From contig NC_064045.1 in assembly GCF_932526225.1 (NCBI RefSeq), positions 13,076,442 to 13,140,441 of the forward strand: 64,000 nt of DNA. Direction: 5' to 3'. The notes under the pieces are model-generated. The model was not told the origin of the DNA, did not search any database, and worked only from the letters and a program-made list of their open reading frames with translations. Numbering within the stretch: position 1 is the stretch's first letter; each line of letters opens with the position of its first letter. The position numbers and the translations under genes were made by a program. Of the stretch, positions 12,501 to 27,500 are shown in pieces. This DNA comes from Nematostella vectensis. Its lineage: Eukaryota; Cnidaria; Anthozoa; Actiniaria; Edwardsiidae.

Positions 12501-15500
12501 ACAGTGACACAGTTTGTAAGATAAAGGTGAGCTGTCATATGTACAGTGACACAATCTGTAATATAAAGGTGAGCCCTCATATGTACAGTGACACAGTTTG
12601 TAAGATAGGTGAGCTCTCATATGTACAGTGACACAGTTTGTGAGATGGAGGTGAGCTCTCCTATGTACAGTGACACAGTCTGTAAGATAGAGGTGAGCCC
12701 TCATATGTACAGTGACACAGTCTGTAATATAAAGGTGAGCCCTCATATGTACAGTGACACAGTCTGTAATATAAAGGTGAGCCCTCATATGTACAGTGAC
12801 ACAGTCTGTAATATAAAGGTGAGCTCTCCTATGTACAGGGACACAGTCTGTAAGATAGAGGTGAGCTCTCCTATGTACAGTGACACAGGCTGTAATATAA
12901 AGGTGAGCTCTCATATGTACAGTGACACAGTTTGTAAGATAAAGGTGAGCTGTCATATGTACAGTGACACAATCTGTAATATAAAGGTGAGCCCTCATAT
13001 GTACAGTGACACAGGCTGTAATATAAAGGTGAGCTCTCCTATGTACAGGGACACAGTCTGTAAGATAAAGGCGAGCCCTCATATGTACAGTGACACAGTC
13101 TGTAAGATAAAGGTGAGCCCTCATATGTACAGTGACACAGTTTGTAAGATAGAGGTGAGCTCTTATATGTACAGTGACACAGTCTGTAAGATAGAGGTGA
13201 GCTCTCCTATGTACAGTGACACAGTCTGTAAGATAAAGGTGAGCTCTCCTATGTACAGTGACACAGTCTGTAAGATAGAGGTGAGCCCTCCTATGTACAG
13301 TGACACAGTTTGTAAGATAGAGGTGAGCCCTCATATGTACAGTGACACAGTCTGTAAGATAGAGGTGAGGCCTCATATGTACAGTGACACAGTCTGTAAG
13401 AGAGAGGCGAGCTCTCATATGTACAGTGACACAGTTTGTAAGATAGAGGTGAGCTCTCATATGTACAGTGACATAGTCTGTAAGAGAGAGGCGAGCTCTC
13501 ATATGTACAGTGACACAGTTTGTAATATAACGGCAAGCTCTCATATGTACAGTGACACAGTCTGTAAGATAGAGGTGAGCTCTCATATGTACAGTGACAC
13601 AGTCTGTAAGATAGAGGTGAGCTCTCCTATGTACAGTGACACAGTTTGTAAGATAACGGCAAGCTCTCATATGTACAGTGACACAGTCTGTAAGATAGAG
13701 GTGAGCTCTCATATGTACAGTGACACAGTCTGTAAGATAGAGGTGAGCCCTCATATGTACAGTGACACAGTTTGTAAGATAGAGGTGAGCCCTCATATGT
13801 ACAGTGACACAGTCTGTAAGATAGAGGTGAGGCCTCATATGTACAGTGACACAGTCTGTAAGAGAGAGGCGAGCTCTCATATGTACAGTGACACAGTCTG
13901 TAAGATAGGTGAGCTCTCCTATGTACAGTGACACAGTCTGTAAGATAGGTGAGCTCTCCTATGTACAGTGACACAGTCTGTAAGATAGAGGTGAGCTCTC
14001 ATATGTACAGTGACACAGTTTGTAAGATAGAGGTGAGCCCTCATGTGTACAGTGACACAGTCTGTAAGATAGAGGTGAGCTCTCCTATGTACAGTGACAC
14101 AGTCTGTAAGATAGAGGTGAGCTCTCCTATGTACAGTGACACAGTCTGTAAGATAGAGGTGAGCTCTCATATGTACAGTGACACAGTTTGTAAGATATAG
14201 GTGAGCCCTCATATGTACAGTGACACAGTCTGTAAGATAGAGGTGAGCTCTCATATGTACAGTGACACAGTTTGTAAGATAGAGGTGAGCCCTCATATGT
14301 ACAGTGACACAGTCTGTAAGATAGAGGTGAGCTCTCATATGTACAGTGACACAGTTTGTAAGATAGAGGTGAGCCCTCATGTGTACAGTGACACAGTCTG
14401 TAAGATAGAGGTGAGCTCTCCTATGTACAGTGACACAGTCTGTAAGATAGAGGTGAGCTCTCATATGTACAGTGACATAGTCTGTAAGATAGAGGTGAGC
14501 TCTCCTATGTACAGTTACACAGTCTGTAAGATAGAGGTGAGCTCTCATATGTACAGTGACACAGTCTGTAAGATAGAGGTGAGCTCTCATATGTACAGTG
14601 ACACAGTCTGTAAGATAGAGGTGAGCTCTTATATGTACAGTGACACAGTCTGTAAGATAACGGCAAGCTCTTATATGTACAGTGACACAGTCTGTAAGAT
14701 AGAGGTGAGCTCTCATATGTACAATGACACAGTCTGTAAGATAGAGGTGAGCTCTCCTATGTACAGTGACACAGTCTGTAAGATAAAGGTGAGCTCTCAT
14801 ATGTACAGTGACACAGTCTGTAAGATAGAGGTGAGCCCTCATATGTACAGTGACACAGTCTGTAAGATAGGTGAGCCCTCATATGTACAATGACACAGTC
14901 TGTAAGATAGAGGTGAGCTCTCCTATGTACAGTGACACAGTCTGTAAGATAAAGGTGAGCTCTCATATGTACAGTGACCCAGTTTGTAAGATAGAGGTGA
15001 GCTCTCATATGTACAGTGACACAGTCTGTAAGATAGGTGAGCTCTCATATGTACAGTGACACAGTCTGTAAGAGAGAGGCGAGCTCTCATATGTACAGTG
15101 ACACAGTCTGTAAGATAGAGGTGAGCTCTTATATGTACAGGGACACAGGCTGTAAGATAGAGGTGAGCCCTCATATGTACAGTGACACAGTGATACAGTG
15201 ATAGAGGTGAAATATAGAGCTGATGAGCGCTTTTATTCATTTTGACTGTAACCACGAGTTGTATTTGTATCCTTTATTTTCTGTACGATATTTGCAGGGT
15301 CGACAGAGTGCGCGTGATGGGCACTGTGAAAGCGCGGTCCAAACATACATCGACATCGAATAAGAACCAGATAACTTTACATCGACATCGAATAAAAACC
15401 AGATAACTCTACATTATGAACTTGATAAGGTTCGTCTAGAACTACATACAAAGTCGTGTGACCAAGTGAAAGAAGTGAATGCAATTCGTGAGAAACACGA

Positions 15501-18500
15501 TGAAGCGATCCGGGATTGCAATGGTCAAATAGAAGTACTTATCCGTGAAAACAAGACACAATTTGAAACTCTTCACAAACAGTTAGGGTCATAACTAAAA
15601 TTGGAGGTATCAGTTTACCTAATTACTAGTGCTAGAGTGCTAGAGGAACCCGGACGCCATGTTGTAAAGAGAATCAGTACGATCATGGGCGAGAAAATAT
15701 TTATTTCAAGATTTACGGCCAAGGTCACTCAAAATTTCGCCCTAATATGTGCCCGATTGATCTGAGAAAGTTAGAATTTTCGTTAGGTCCGGACGGTGTC
15801 AGCAAAAAAGGGAATACATCAGCAGAATCTACAATAGTTTTTCATCATTTTGATGCCTTGAACAAGCGAATACCTAGTGGGTACCCCATGGGTACCCCAT
15901 GGGTACCCCGCCATTTTTTTTTTGTTTACGTTTTCGCAAGTGACATGCCGTATCATGGAATCTCACGTTCAGTACCTGAGAGCGTGTTTGAGGTAATACT
16001 CGCATAAATCAAATTCGCAGAAAAAAGGTAGCAGACTGGAACAAGCAAGAAGCAGAGTTGTGGTAAACTATTTTTGTCTTGTCTTTTCTTTTTGGTTGGG
16101 GTGCTTTGCTAGGAGTTGCGAAGATAATCGTTGAAATTGAAAGGGACTGCCGCCTAGTAAGCACATGAGTATGGGCTTATTCATCTGGGATATTTTTTTT
16201 CAAGGGGTATGCTCTTGGGATACATGACGAGTGGGATATTCAATATTCTGCAGTATGCTACAATGAATCATTGTATAACTATTTTATACCATGCTTGATG
16301 GCAACTTATTTTACTTAAATCCAGTGCATGATGCACAGTTTGAGTGGATACTGCAAAATAAACAAAGCAATTTCTGCATTCTGATTTGCCGTATTTTCTT
16401 TGGCTTGGTATAAAGATACATGCCTACATTTAAAGACTTCTGCATGGAAAGGAATCAGAAGTTTAGTGCTTATACATTTAATCGCTGTTATCTTTTCTTT
16501 TATAATGGTGGAATGTTCATGTAAATTAAGTTGCACCCTTTAGTCATTGGACAGAATTTCTGTTCAAAAGAAGAAAGTACATGTGGGTGTAATTGACATT
16601 TTGTTATTTACAAAACATTGTTGGGCTAAAATGGGATGCCTGATTTGATATCAAAAATATAATATTTAATGTTTCTGTTTTATAATATTTAACGATTCTG
16701 TCTGTTGTCCTATATTTTCAGTAGGGCTTTCATGTCTAAACCTCATTACTAACACACGCCATACAGTAACAGATCCAGGGGTGGGAATGGGGGTAATTTT
16801 TTTCTGAAGACATTTCTCATATAAATGTCACCAAATTTTCCTCATAGTGTCATGCTTATAATAGTCACCCTCTTCTCAATGCTTTCCCCGTGGGTTTTCT
16901 GGCGATGATGGTGGCTAGTTTTAATTTCTGGTGCACACTAGCTATAGCGGCGTCAGCTCCGCGTGGCGGAGAGATCCGGGAAACTTTGATGAAGTACTCA
17001 CAAATTCCACAAGGCTAGGGTTTTATTGCGTGTAAGAATTTGGTAAGCTTTACAGCAAGTTTGGCCTAGGGCGGCGCTAATTTAAACCCGAGTGAACCCG
17101 TCGAATTTCTGTGAGCCTTAGGGGCTTTACAAGTTTGCTGCGTTTATAAAGCTAAGGTCACGTGATCGCTAGCGTTACATTGATTGGTGACGTAATGAGA
17201 TGACTAAAAATAACTAAGGGGTTATCCATGGCATGCGGATGCCGTTACACTGCTTCCCTAAATGTGCCTACATTTATTAAGAAAATAGAGTATAAATTGC
17301 ATAAAAGATGTTTATATTCTAAGCATTGAATTGCGATGCTAGCTGATTGCTTATTTTTGTTTAATTAATCATGATAAGGAAATTATGATTTGTTGATTGA
17401 AAATTACTAATTGATAGCCTAAATTTGATTTATGGTTGTTTGCTTGTTATAAATGAAGCTGGTATATTTTAGCTATATAAGAATTACTGAGAATGTCCTT
17501 TATATCTTGAAATTTGGAGAGTGTTCATTGTGTCTTGGACTAAGCTGACTAATCTTCCCTTGCTAATAGCATGATAAGCTTGTGGACGGGACGCTCGAAG
17601 CACTTGTGTTGTCCGTCCTTAGCAGTAGTCACTTGGACTTTGCGCACTAGGTTGTCTTTGCTTGGGAATACCTTGGAGATAATGGCAAGCGGCCACTGGT
17701 TACGAGGTAGATCTGGGTCTGTCATGAGGACGACATCTCCTTCTCGTAGATTAGGCTGTGGCTTGTTCCACTTTTGGCGACTCTGGAGCTGTGTGCAGTA
17801 CTCTCGTCGCCACCGTAGCCAGAACTGGTTGGCTAGATATTGGACTGTGCGCCATCGCTTTCTGGAGTACAGGTCGGGATGCTCGAAGTTGCCCGGGGGC
17901 GGGAGGATGACTTGGGTTTTAAGCATGAGGAGATGATTTGGTGTCAGAGGTTCTTCTGCTAGAGGGTCTGACAGGTTCTCCACTGTGAGTGGGCGGCTGT
18001 TGACGATATTCTCAGCTTCTGTTATAAGAGTGCGAAGAGATTCATCGTCCAGCTGACGACCGTGTTCGTAAAGTAGTGATGTTAGCACTGAGCGAGTTGT
18101 GCGAATTTGGCGCTCCCATACCCCTCCCATGTGAGAAGCTTGCGGAACGTTCATTTTGAAATCTATCAAGTCACACTGTTGGGTGGATAGGAATGACTTG
18201 ACGGATTCTCGGTCGATCTCTTGGAGGGCTGTTTTGAGCTCGTTGCTTGCTCCGACGAAGTTTGTGCCCCGATCCGAGCGTAATTCGCGGACCTTGCCCC
18301 TGCGTGCGATAAATCTTCTAAGAGCGTTGATGAACGAATCTGTGCTCATGTTATTTAGCGTTTCCAGGTGGATCGCTCTAGAGGCCATACATGTGAACAC
18401 CAAACCCCACCGCTTTACTTCGCTACGTCTTTCCTTCACGTAGAATGGACCAAATACATCCATTGCGGAATAGCTGAATGGTGGTGATGGTGTCATGCGT

Positions 18501-21500
18501 TCTGTTGGGAGGTCGCTCATCTTCTGACCTTGCGTGATGCCTCTGAACTTGCGGCAGGTAACACACTTCGCGATAATGTGCGCAATAGCAGATCTACCGT
18601 TTACGACATGGTATCCTGCTTGCCGTATGGCGTTGTGGGTCATGCCGTGGCCTTGGTGATGCTGCTGCCTCTGGTGATAGTGGCGGACTAATAGAGTAGT
18701 CACGTGATGATCTTTTGGTAGGATGAGAGGGTGCTTTAGTTGGTATTCTTCTTCAGCATTTCTAAGACGACCACCAACTCGTAGTAGACCTTCGTCGTCT
18801 ATGAACGGGTCTAGCTTGTAGATATTGCTGGTGGCTTTGATGATGTTGTTGCGATCGCGCGCGCTTTTGCGATCTTCGAACTTGCTATTGTTTCCTTTCA
18901 TTCTTTGCAGTGTATCTATTTCGTTCTCAAAAGTGGTGGCTTGTGCGGTCTTGAATAGACACTTCTCTGCTTCCCATAGCTCCTTTACTGTAGACGCGCC
19001 ATTTGTCGGTCGCCAGTTGTGTGTCTTGTTTGGGCGTAGTCTCTCTATCATCCGTTGGATGCGAACGATTGCGTGCTTGAGGCGCAGTAGAGAAGACGAG
19101 TGTGAGAAATGCTTCGTATCTAAGTACTGTGTATGCATAGTGGTACTAGTTGAGAGGACAGAGACTTCTTTGCGTAACTCAGCATCGTCTGGATCTAGCT
19201 GAGATGACGGCTTCTGGTTGCTTGGTGTGGGGTTCTCGTAAAGGAACTGTGGTCCGCTGAACCAACGCTTATTTTCGATAAGTTGTGCGGCTGTCGTTCC
19301 TCTAGATGCTTCATCTGCTGGGTTTTCTTTTCCTGGCACGTGGTACCATTGTTCTGGCTCGCTTTGATCTCTGATGTGCTGCACACGATTGCCGACATAC
19401 ACATGGAAACGGCGAGCGTCGTTGTTAAGGTAGCCTAGGACTATTTCCGAGTCGGTGTAATAGAGGCGCTGTGGTGTGGGTTGTAGGTCTAGCTCAAGCT
19501 CGACCATGCTTGAAACGTTCACGGATATTACTGCTGCCGTGAGTTCCAGCCGGGGTATTGTGATTTGTTTGAGGGGTGCCACTCGAGACTTTGCCATTAG
19601 AAAGCTTACGTGGACTTCTCCTTTCTCGTTAACCATGCGTAGGTATGAGACTTGTCCGATTCCGTTGTGGCAAGCATCTGAGAAGTTGCAGACTTGAGTA
19701 GAAGTCAGAGTGCCAAAGTTAGGAGGCTTGAGACATCGGGGGAACTTGAGGTTCTCGAGAAGCGGTAACTCTGAGCGCCATTTTTCCCAGCGTGGTCGGA
19801 TGTCTTCGGGGAGGGGCTCGTCCCAGTCTGTATGGGTACTGCAGAGCTCCTGTAGAATCTGTTTCCCGGTAAGGATGACGGGGGACACAGCTCCTAAGGG
19901 GTCGTACACTGAACTGACGGTGGAGAGTATACCGCGTCTTGTAAGAGGCTTGTCTCTTAGCTCGATACGAAATCCTAGTGTATCCGACTCTATACACCAG
20001 TAAGTACCGAGCGATCTTTGGACTGGTAGGCTGTCGTGGTTGAGGTCTAGGTCTTTGGCTCGATCCTCAGGGTGTAGTGCTTCTAAAACTTCCTTACTGT
20101 TGCTGGCAAATTTATGGAGTCGCAGGTTCGCGTCCGCGCACATTGCTTGTGTGGCTTTGATAGTGCGCACGGCCTGTTCTGTTGTGGGAAGGGACTTGAG
20201 ACCATCGTCCACGTAGAAGTTTCGGCGTACGAACTCTGCTGCGTCATCTCCGTGCTTTTCTCTGCCTGTTTCTGCAGTCTGGTGAAGACAGTAGTTTGCG
20301 ACCGCGGGCGACGATGCTGCGCCGAACAGGTGCACGTCCATGCGGAACTCTACTATTGGCTTGGTTAAGTCGCTGTCTTCGAACCACAGGAAGCGCAGGA
20401 AATCTCTGTGCTCCGGATTAACATAGAAACTGTGGAACATTTGCTCGATGTCACAGGTAAAGGCTACTTCTTCTTTTCGGAAGCGCATGAGGACGCCGAT
20501 GAGTGAGTTCAGCTGGTCGGGTCCTTGTAATAAGATCTTGTTTAGGGACTCGTTCTCGTATACTGAACTGCAGTCGAACACCACGCGGAGGTCTTTCTTG
20601 CGAGGGTGCTGTACATTGAAGTGGGGGAGAAACCACACTTTGCCAGGGGAGGTACGCAACTGGTCGACGGGGACTCGGCTTGCGTGACCACGGTCAATAA
20701 CCTTTTTCATGAAGGCGGTGTAATCGTTTCTAAGCTTGTCATTACCAAGAAGTTTCCGTTTGAGTGAGAGGAGCCTGTGTAGACAGTGCTTCTTGTTGTC
20801 TGGTAGGTGTACCTCGTTTGCTCTGAATGGTAGGGGTGCCTCCCAGTTTCCATTCTCGTTCTTGTGTAGACCTATCTCCATTATATTGTTAAACTGTATG
20901 TCCTCTCTTGATTCTGTTTTTCCGTGTCTTTGTTTTCTTCGGTCGTGGTGGAGTTCTGTGTAGTCAAGCTCCATCATTTGGCGTATTTGCTGCGGGCTTG
21001 TCATGTCTTTGGATGGTGTCGTGCGGACGAAGGGCGGCTGTACGGTAGTATCGCTTGAAGCGTTGTGCTCGAGTAGGACTTCTCTCTCTACCGTCACACA
21101 ATTCACACGAGCTGTCACGTCATCATCTCTGTCTTTGCACACTCGACCGATTACCGTCCAACCAAACTTGTACTTTTCGGCCCAGGGCTCTTCAGGGCTT
21201 CCTGCTATCACTTCAGTTGGTTGGAAGGCCGCCGGGACGTTTCGACCAATGAGTAGTCCGATTTCTATGTCCGGTCTGTATGCGATCTGGTCTGCGATGG
21301 GTGCGAGGTGGGTCCACTGCTTCGCTACTTCGGGACTAGCGATATCGCTTTGTGCGGCGGGGATGTACTCGCGTGTGTATGCATACGGAATCCTGACGTG
21401 CGCGTGTTCGTTTTTGATATCTTGAATTCGTAGACCAGTTATCTTTTTTGTACGAATTGTGTTGAAGCCGACTATAGTATTGACCTTTAGGTCGAGCTCC

Positions 21501-24500
21501 GGTGCTGTTATTCCTAGCAATCTTGATAGACTATCCGTGATGAATACGTCTGTCGATTGATCATCGAGGACGGCGTATGTGAGCTGTTTTTTGTGTGGCT
21601 GTGACTCATGTGTGAGGTTGACAAGGACTATTCGGGCGCACGGCCTACCGGTCCCCTCCCCTCCGCAGACTTGTGTGCATGTTGCTGATGCTTCTGGGGG
21701 GCTAGGGGGTGCAGGTTTAGCGGGGGCGCTTCTGTCTTCGTGAAGCAAAGTTAGGTGGTTCTTGTTGCAGGCCTCGCATCGGGGAGGAGTTTCTTCACAG
21801 TCTTTACGAAAGTGTTTTCCTGTGCATTTAAAACATAGCCCATTTGATTTTAGGAACTCTAGCCTTTCTTCATATGGGAGTTCTTTGAACCTTTTACATT
21901 CAGTTAGGTTGTGCGACGCTGCGTTGTTATGGTACGGGCAGACCTTTTTTTCTGTGTGTTTAACCAATGCTTCCTTCTTTTGGGTCTCGGTTTTAGTTAG
22001 GAGTACATTGTGAATGCGCTCTTGTGGCTTGCGGTGCGTTTGTATGGGAGTTGGAGTGCTAGAGTGCTTGGTCGGTGTGAGTTGAGGAATGTTCATTCGC
22101 TCGGCGTGAAAACATACTTCTGTGACGAGATCACTAAAGCTAGGAAACGCGCTGTACCCCCTTTCCTGTTGTAGTGCTTGCACTTTGATTGACCATTTTG
22201 TCGCGAACCATCCCGGGAGTTTTTCTACTAGGGACTGTATTTTTGAAGGGAACTCATAAATCTTAAGGGCTGACATGTGCGCGCTTGCAACTTGCACTTG
22301 ATACAGAAAGTCACTAAATTCGCGTAGCCCCTTTCCATCGTTAGGCGCTATCTTTGGCCAATTTGTTAGTTTTGTTTCAAATTCTGTCGCTATTATATCT
22401 GGGCGTCCGAAGCGGTTTCTCAGCTTATTTCTAGCTTCACGGTAGGCAGTGTCGGGATCTGCGCCAACCATGTACTGTAATTGCTCTACTACTAGTTTAG
22501 CCTTTCCGCCGAGATGTTGATACAATAAATAAAGCTTTTGCTGTGCGCTCACCGGGGCAGTGTCTATTAATGCATCAAACGCTGTTTCCCAGATAAAGAA
22601 TTTCGTGTGGGGCCCTTCCCCGGTGAAGATGTCTGGCTTAGCTTGCGGCAGGCGCTGGAGTTGTGACTTTAGCAAGGGCTTCGGCTATTTGTTTGACGCT
22701 ATCTGTCTGCAAGGGCTGTTGGTAGGTATGTGTGACGCTTTCATTCGGTATCCCATTGTAATGGCGTGACGGGTAAGATGACTGCACATTTTGGTTGTGT
22801 GACATTGGCTGGGCATTTTGAATTTCCTGATAGACAGTGGAGCTTTTCGGCGTAAACTCTTGTGCGTTGTGCCAAGCGGTAAGTGTTGATGGCGGGTTTG
22901 TTTGGGATTGGCTGATGAAGGGACGATTCTCAGGTACTTGAGTGGTCTGAAAGGTCACGAACGTGTTGGCGGTAAGGGGTCGCTGCGGTTTAGTGTATAC
23001 GAGAGAACTTTCGGTGTTAGGAAAGTTAAAGGGAGATAAGCAACTTTGGATCGGATCTGTGATAACAGGTTTGGTTGTTTGTGCCTCGGACAGGAAACGG
23101 CTTATTAAATTCTCTTTCTCGATGGGCAGTTCAAACTCTTCCAGCGAGATCGCTTCTTTATAAACGGCCTCTTCGGCTTTTGTTGCATTTAATTCTTGTT
23201 GCAGTTTAAGATTTGCTAATTTTTGTTCCTGTTCCAAGATTGAATTATTAAATTTGATCTTTTCTTCTAAGGCAGCACGCTTTGCTCGCACGTCGATTAA
23301 AGTATCTCTTGCGGATTTCGAGCTTTTTGATGATTTCCGTGAAGAGTGTGACGCAGAGGAAATTACTGACATTTTGTCAGCTTGGTACTCGAGAGTTGTT
23401 ATCTTCTCATGCGCTATTTTCTTAGCCTCGTTAATCGACTGATGGATATCTAACTGTGAATCGGCCACTTCTTGTGAATCTGGCGTTTCTTTTATGAGAT
23501 CGTAGAAGTCGTTTAATTTCGTTGTTGCGCTTTCTGCTAGGGCATTGCAATGACTAAGTTCTTTCAATATTTGGTCTTTATTATTTGATGAGCTTAAATG
23601 TGCCAGGAAATCGGATATGACTTGCCTGAAATGGTCGCGGCTTTTGCGGTTTTTGCTTTAAGTTCCTTTGCGTACTCTAAACCCTTTTCGGTCATGGTAC
23701 TTCTACTTTATTACTTTTCAACACTTTCGTATCAAGAAAAGATGACAAAATATATATAAATCTAAATATATAAATCTAAATATAAATTAATAATAAATAG
23801 GTAATCCATAAATTCAGTCGACTTACTATATACAATAAAAATTAAAATCAATTATAAAATAAGATAATACAATAAGATAATACTTAAACAATAAAAATAG
23901 CATGATAATAAAAATTAGGCGATGAACTTGTTTACGTTATTACAAAAAGATGAATAACTATTTTCTTCTCTAAGTTCAATTGATAAATTGTTCCAATCTT
24001 TGATTGTTCTGGGAAAGAAACTATATAAATAATAATCGTGACGTGCCTTAGGCTGTATAAATGTATTACTTGAATAACTTCGAGTATGACGCATTGAACG
24101 TTGATAATAATTAGGTATCGGCAATGCAATGCCATTATTTACTGATAAATAAAACATTTTTACACGGTGAGCCTTTCTCCTCTCACTCAGCAGATCCAAA
24201 GAAAGGGATTGTCTCATTATTGTAACACTAGAGTTCCAGTCGTAATCCCGCTTTATGAATCTCACCGCACGTCGCTGGACTGCTTCGATCTTGTCCACTT
24301 GATCCTGTCTATAAGGGTCCCATACAGCAGCTGCATATTCTAGATGTGACCTTACAAGTGTAACATAGGCTACACGCTTGGTGACCTCAGAACATGAATA
24401 CAAGTTCCTTTTTATGAATCCAAGTGTTGAGTTAGCCTTGTTTACGATCTTGTTTACTTGAAAATTCCACCGTAAATCATCAGACAGCAAAACGCCCAGG

Positions 24501-27500
24501 TAGGGATGCTGTTTAACACCTGAGAGTTTCTGATTATATAAAGTATAATCTTTCAGTACTGGTGATTTATTTCTGTAGACTGACATTTTGTAACATTTGG
24601 TAGGGTTAAAAACCATTTGCCATCTTTCGGCCCATAGCCCCACTCTGTCCAAGTCCCTCTGCAAGACTAGGGTATCATCGTCATGTGTAATTTGGTAGTA
24701 CAGCAGGGCATCATCAGCAAATAGCCTTAAAGTGCATTCCAAGTTCTCCTGCATGTCATTAATAAACAGGAGGAACATCAATGGACCAAGTACAGTGCCT
24801 TGCGGCACTCCTGATGTTACGTCTACTGGTTTTGATGAAACACCGTCCACTACGACTCTTTGTGTTCTATTGGTGAGCCATGACTTAATCCATGCAAGTG
24901 TTCTACCTTGAATACCATAATACAGTAATTTACTGATCAAGCGACCATGTGCGACCTTGTCAAAGGCCTTACTGAAGTCAAGTATCAGCATGTCTATTTG
25001 ACCACCGTTATCCGTATTTCGTGCCAGGTCTTCAACTGTTAATAGAAGCTGGGTTTCGCATGAATGGTTTTTGCGAAACCCGTGTTGATTTGCAAATAGG
25101 ATATTATTATTCTCAAGATGCTCCATTATGTTCTTGTAGATGACATGTTCCATAAGTTTGCATAATACTGTAGTTAAAGACACCGGTCTATAATTACATG
25201 GGTCGTGCTTCACTCCTTTCTTGAATATTGGAACCACTTGTGCCTTAGTCCAGTCTTCAGGTAATTGGCCAGAACTATATGATTGATTAAAAAGGAATGT
25301 CACGACATCTGCTATTTCTGATGCAGTTTCCTTGAGTAATGTAGTTGGTATCTTATCAGGACCGCTTGCTTTTTTGCTATTTAAGGTCTTAAGTAGCTTT
25401 TCCACGCCATCTCTATTAAATGATATTGAACCCATCATCGGGATTTCACCGTGTCCTTTGCTTGATATAGACGCTACATCCTCTTGAGTAAATACCTGTT
25501 GGAACTGGTTACTTAGGATTTCTGCCTTGCTCATACTGTCCGTCTTTACTATACCATGTTCCTTCAATGGAGGAACTCCAACTTGATCTTGTCTTTTCGA
25601 TTTAATATACGACCAGAATTTCTTTGGTTTCTCTTTCAAGTCAGAATTGAGGGTGTCTGCTATATACTCGTCCTGGGCCTTCTTCATTTTAATTTTAAAC
25701 AGTTTTTGGAATTTGCGATATTTCTCTTTATCACAAGCTTTCCCTGATTTCTTATAGTTATTATATAATCTTTTCTTCTTCCTCAGGGATGTCTTTAGAT
25801 CTCTCGTCATCCAGGGAGAGTTATTCCATGACCCACTCTTCTTGGTTGGTACACTTCTACTTAGAATGTTCATTAAGCCTGACTTGAAAAATTGCCAGTT
25901 ACTTTCAACATTTATATTCTCTGGATGTCTTTCAAAGAAATCATTACTAAGGATTGTTGCATCCTTGCGTATATCGGTAAAATTAGCCTTAGCAAACTTA
26001 TAGACTATACGTGGCTTCTTTTTGTTGACTTTTACGGATAAATTTAAGTCAAACGACACAGCTGAGTGATCACTGATACCCTGAACACTTGACAGGCTAT
26101 GTACAAGATCTGGATGGCTAGTTAATACCAAATCAAGCACTGATTCTTGTCTTGTTGGAAAAGTTACAAGTTGGGAAAGGCTGTGATCATCTACAAGATC
26201 GATCATTGTCTTGTTTACTGCTACTCCATATTGTGGATTATCTTTAACTGAAGCATTACTCCATTCGATGTCAGGCACATTCATATCACCAGCAATAATA
26301 ATTCTGGGGAAGGATCCATTTGATTGCAATCTGTTCAATGACTGTTTGAAGGCTTCAAGTGGTTTTTCATCATTTCCCGGTGGACGATATAATGAAGCAA
26401 GATATAAAGGCTTCTGGTTAGCTATTTCGATTTTAATCCATATTGCCTCAGCTTGGCAATCCAGTTGGGTTTGACGAGTAGCAATAATTGTGTTGTAAAC
26501 AGCGATGAAAACTCCACCTCCAGGATTAATATCTTGTCTGTCTTTTCGAAATATTGCATAGTCCCTGGGGAAAACCTCAGAGTCTTTAATAGATTCATCT
26601 AGTTTGGATTCTGTTCCCAGAATTATGTGAGGTTTCTCTTGATCAACTAGAGCTTTAAATAAACCACTTTTATGTTGACTTCTGATGCTATTACAATTCA
26701 AGTTTAATACTTTTAATTTTCGTAGATAGTGCGACTTGTTAGATTTTTGCGGATGATCATTTGCGCGATTAATTCTTCGTTGTGGAGTTAATGAGCACTT
26801 AGGATGATTTATATCTGAACCAATGGACGTGTTTTCTGATGGATTCGGATTCAGAGGACTGTAGTAGTTATCCACATGAAGAGACTTAGATGATTTAAAT
26901 ATGGAGTTGGAAAAATTCGGAAGCCCACAATCAGTACATTCCCATGTACAAGACGGGTTGGCAAGAGAATCGTAGATTTCAGTGCTCATTTGCATACACT
27001 TAACGTGGTACCAAATATCACAGAAGTCGCATTGAATAGCTCTTTGGTTGGATCTCACAGCTTTTGAACAAACTCCACAAGGATACTGATATTTAGGCCC
27101 TGGGTTTGTAGATATATCTCCACATAAAATGAGAATTCCAAGGAGATTGAAGCCAGGCTTGACTGGAGACCATTTCAAGATTGCGATTCGGCCGGTATTC
27201 ATTCCGTGATAATAACTCGCTTGATTCAAACTTATTCGAGCAAGAGTAGATGAAATGTTGTAACCAGTCCATGGATAAGTATCTTGGATAGGTTTACTAG
27301 CTTCTAAAGACACTACGTTGTATGTATAAAGGGCAAGAATGAACAATTTCGAAAGAGCAATAAAGTTCACCGCCATGCTCGTGAGCGTGTACTCACACGT
27401 GTACTCACACGTGAGTGTACTCACGTGTACTCACGTGATCACGTGAGTACACGTGATCTTAACGTTGTAGTTTCGGGCTCTACCGACTGATGGGGAATTA

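Noticed and set aside
11271-15255. Long Tyr/Ser/Cys or Arg/His/Leu repeat proteins on both strands
   Set aside because: A 42-bp array with period divisible by 3 creates them. Frames are broken only at 38-bp units, and no start, signal or domain supports translation.
17571-21425. Plus-strand ORFs of 60-140 codons opposite the BEL pol gene
   Set aside because: They are shadows of the 1708-codon minus-strand frame and lack domain features.
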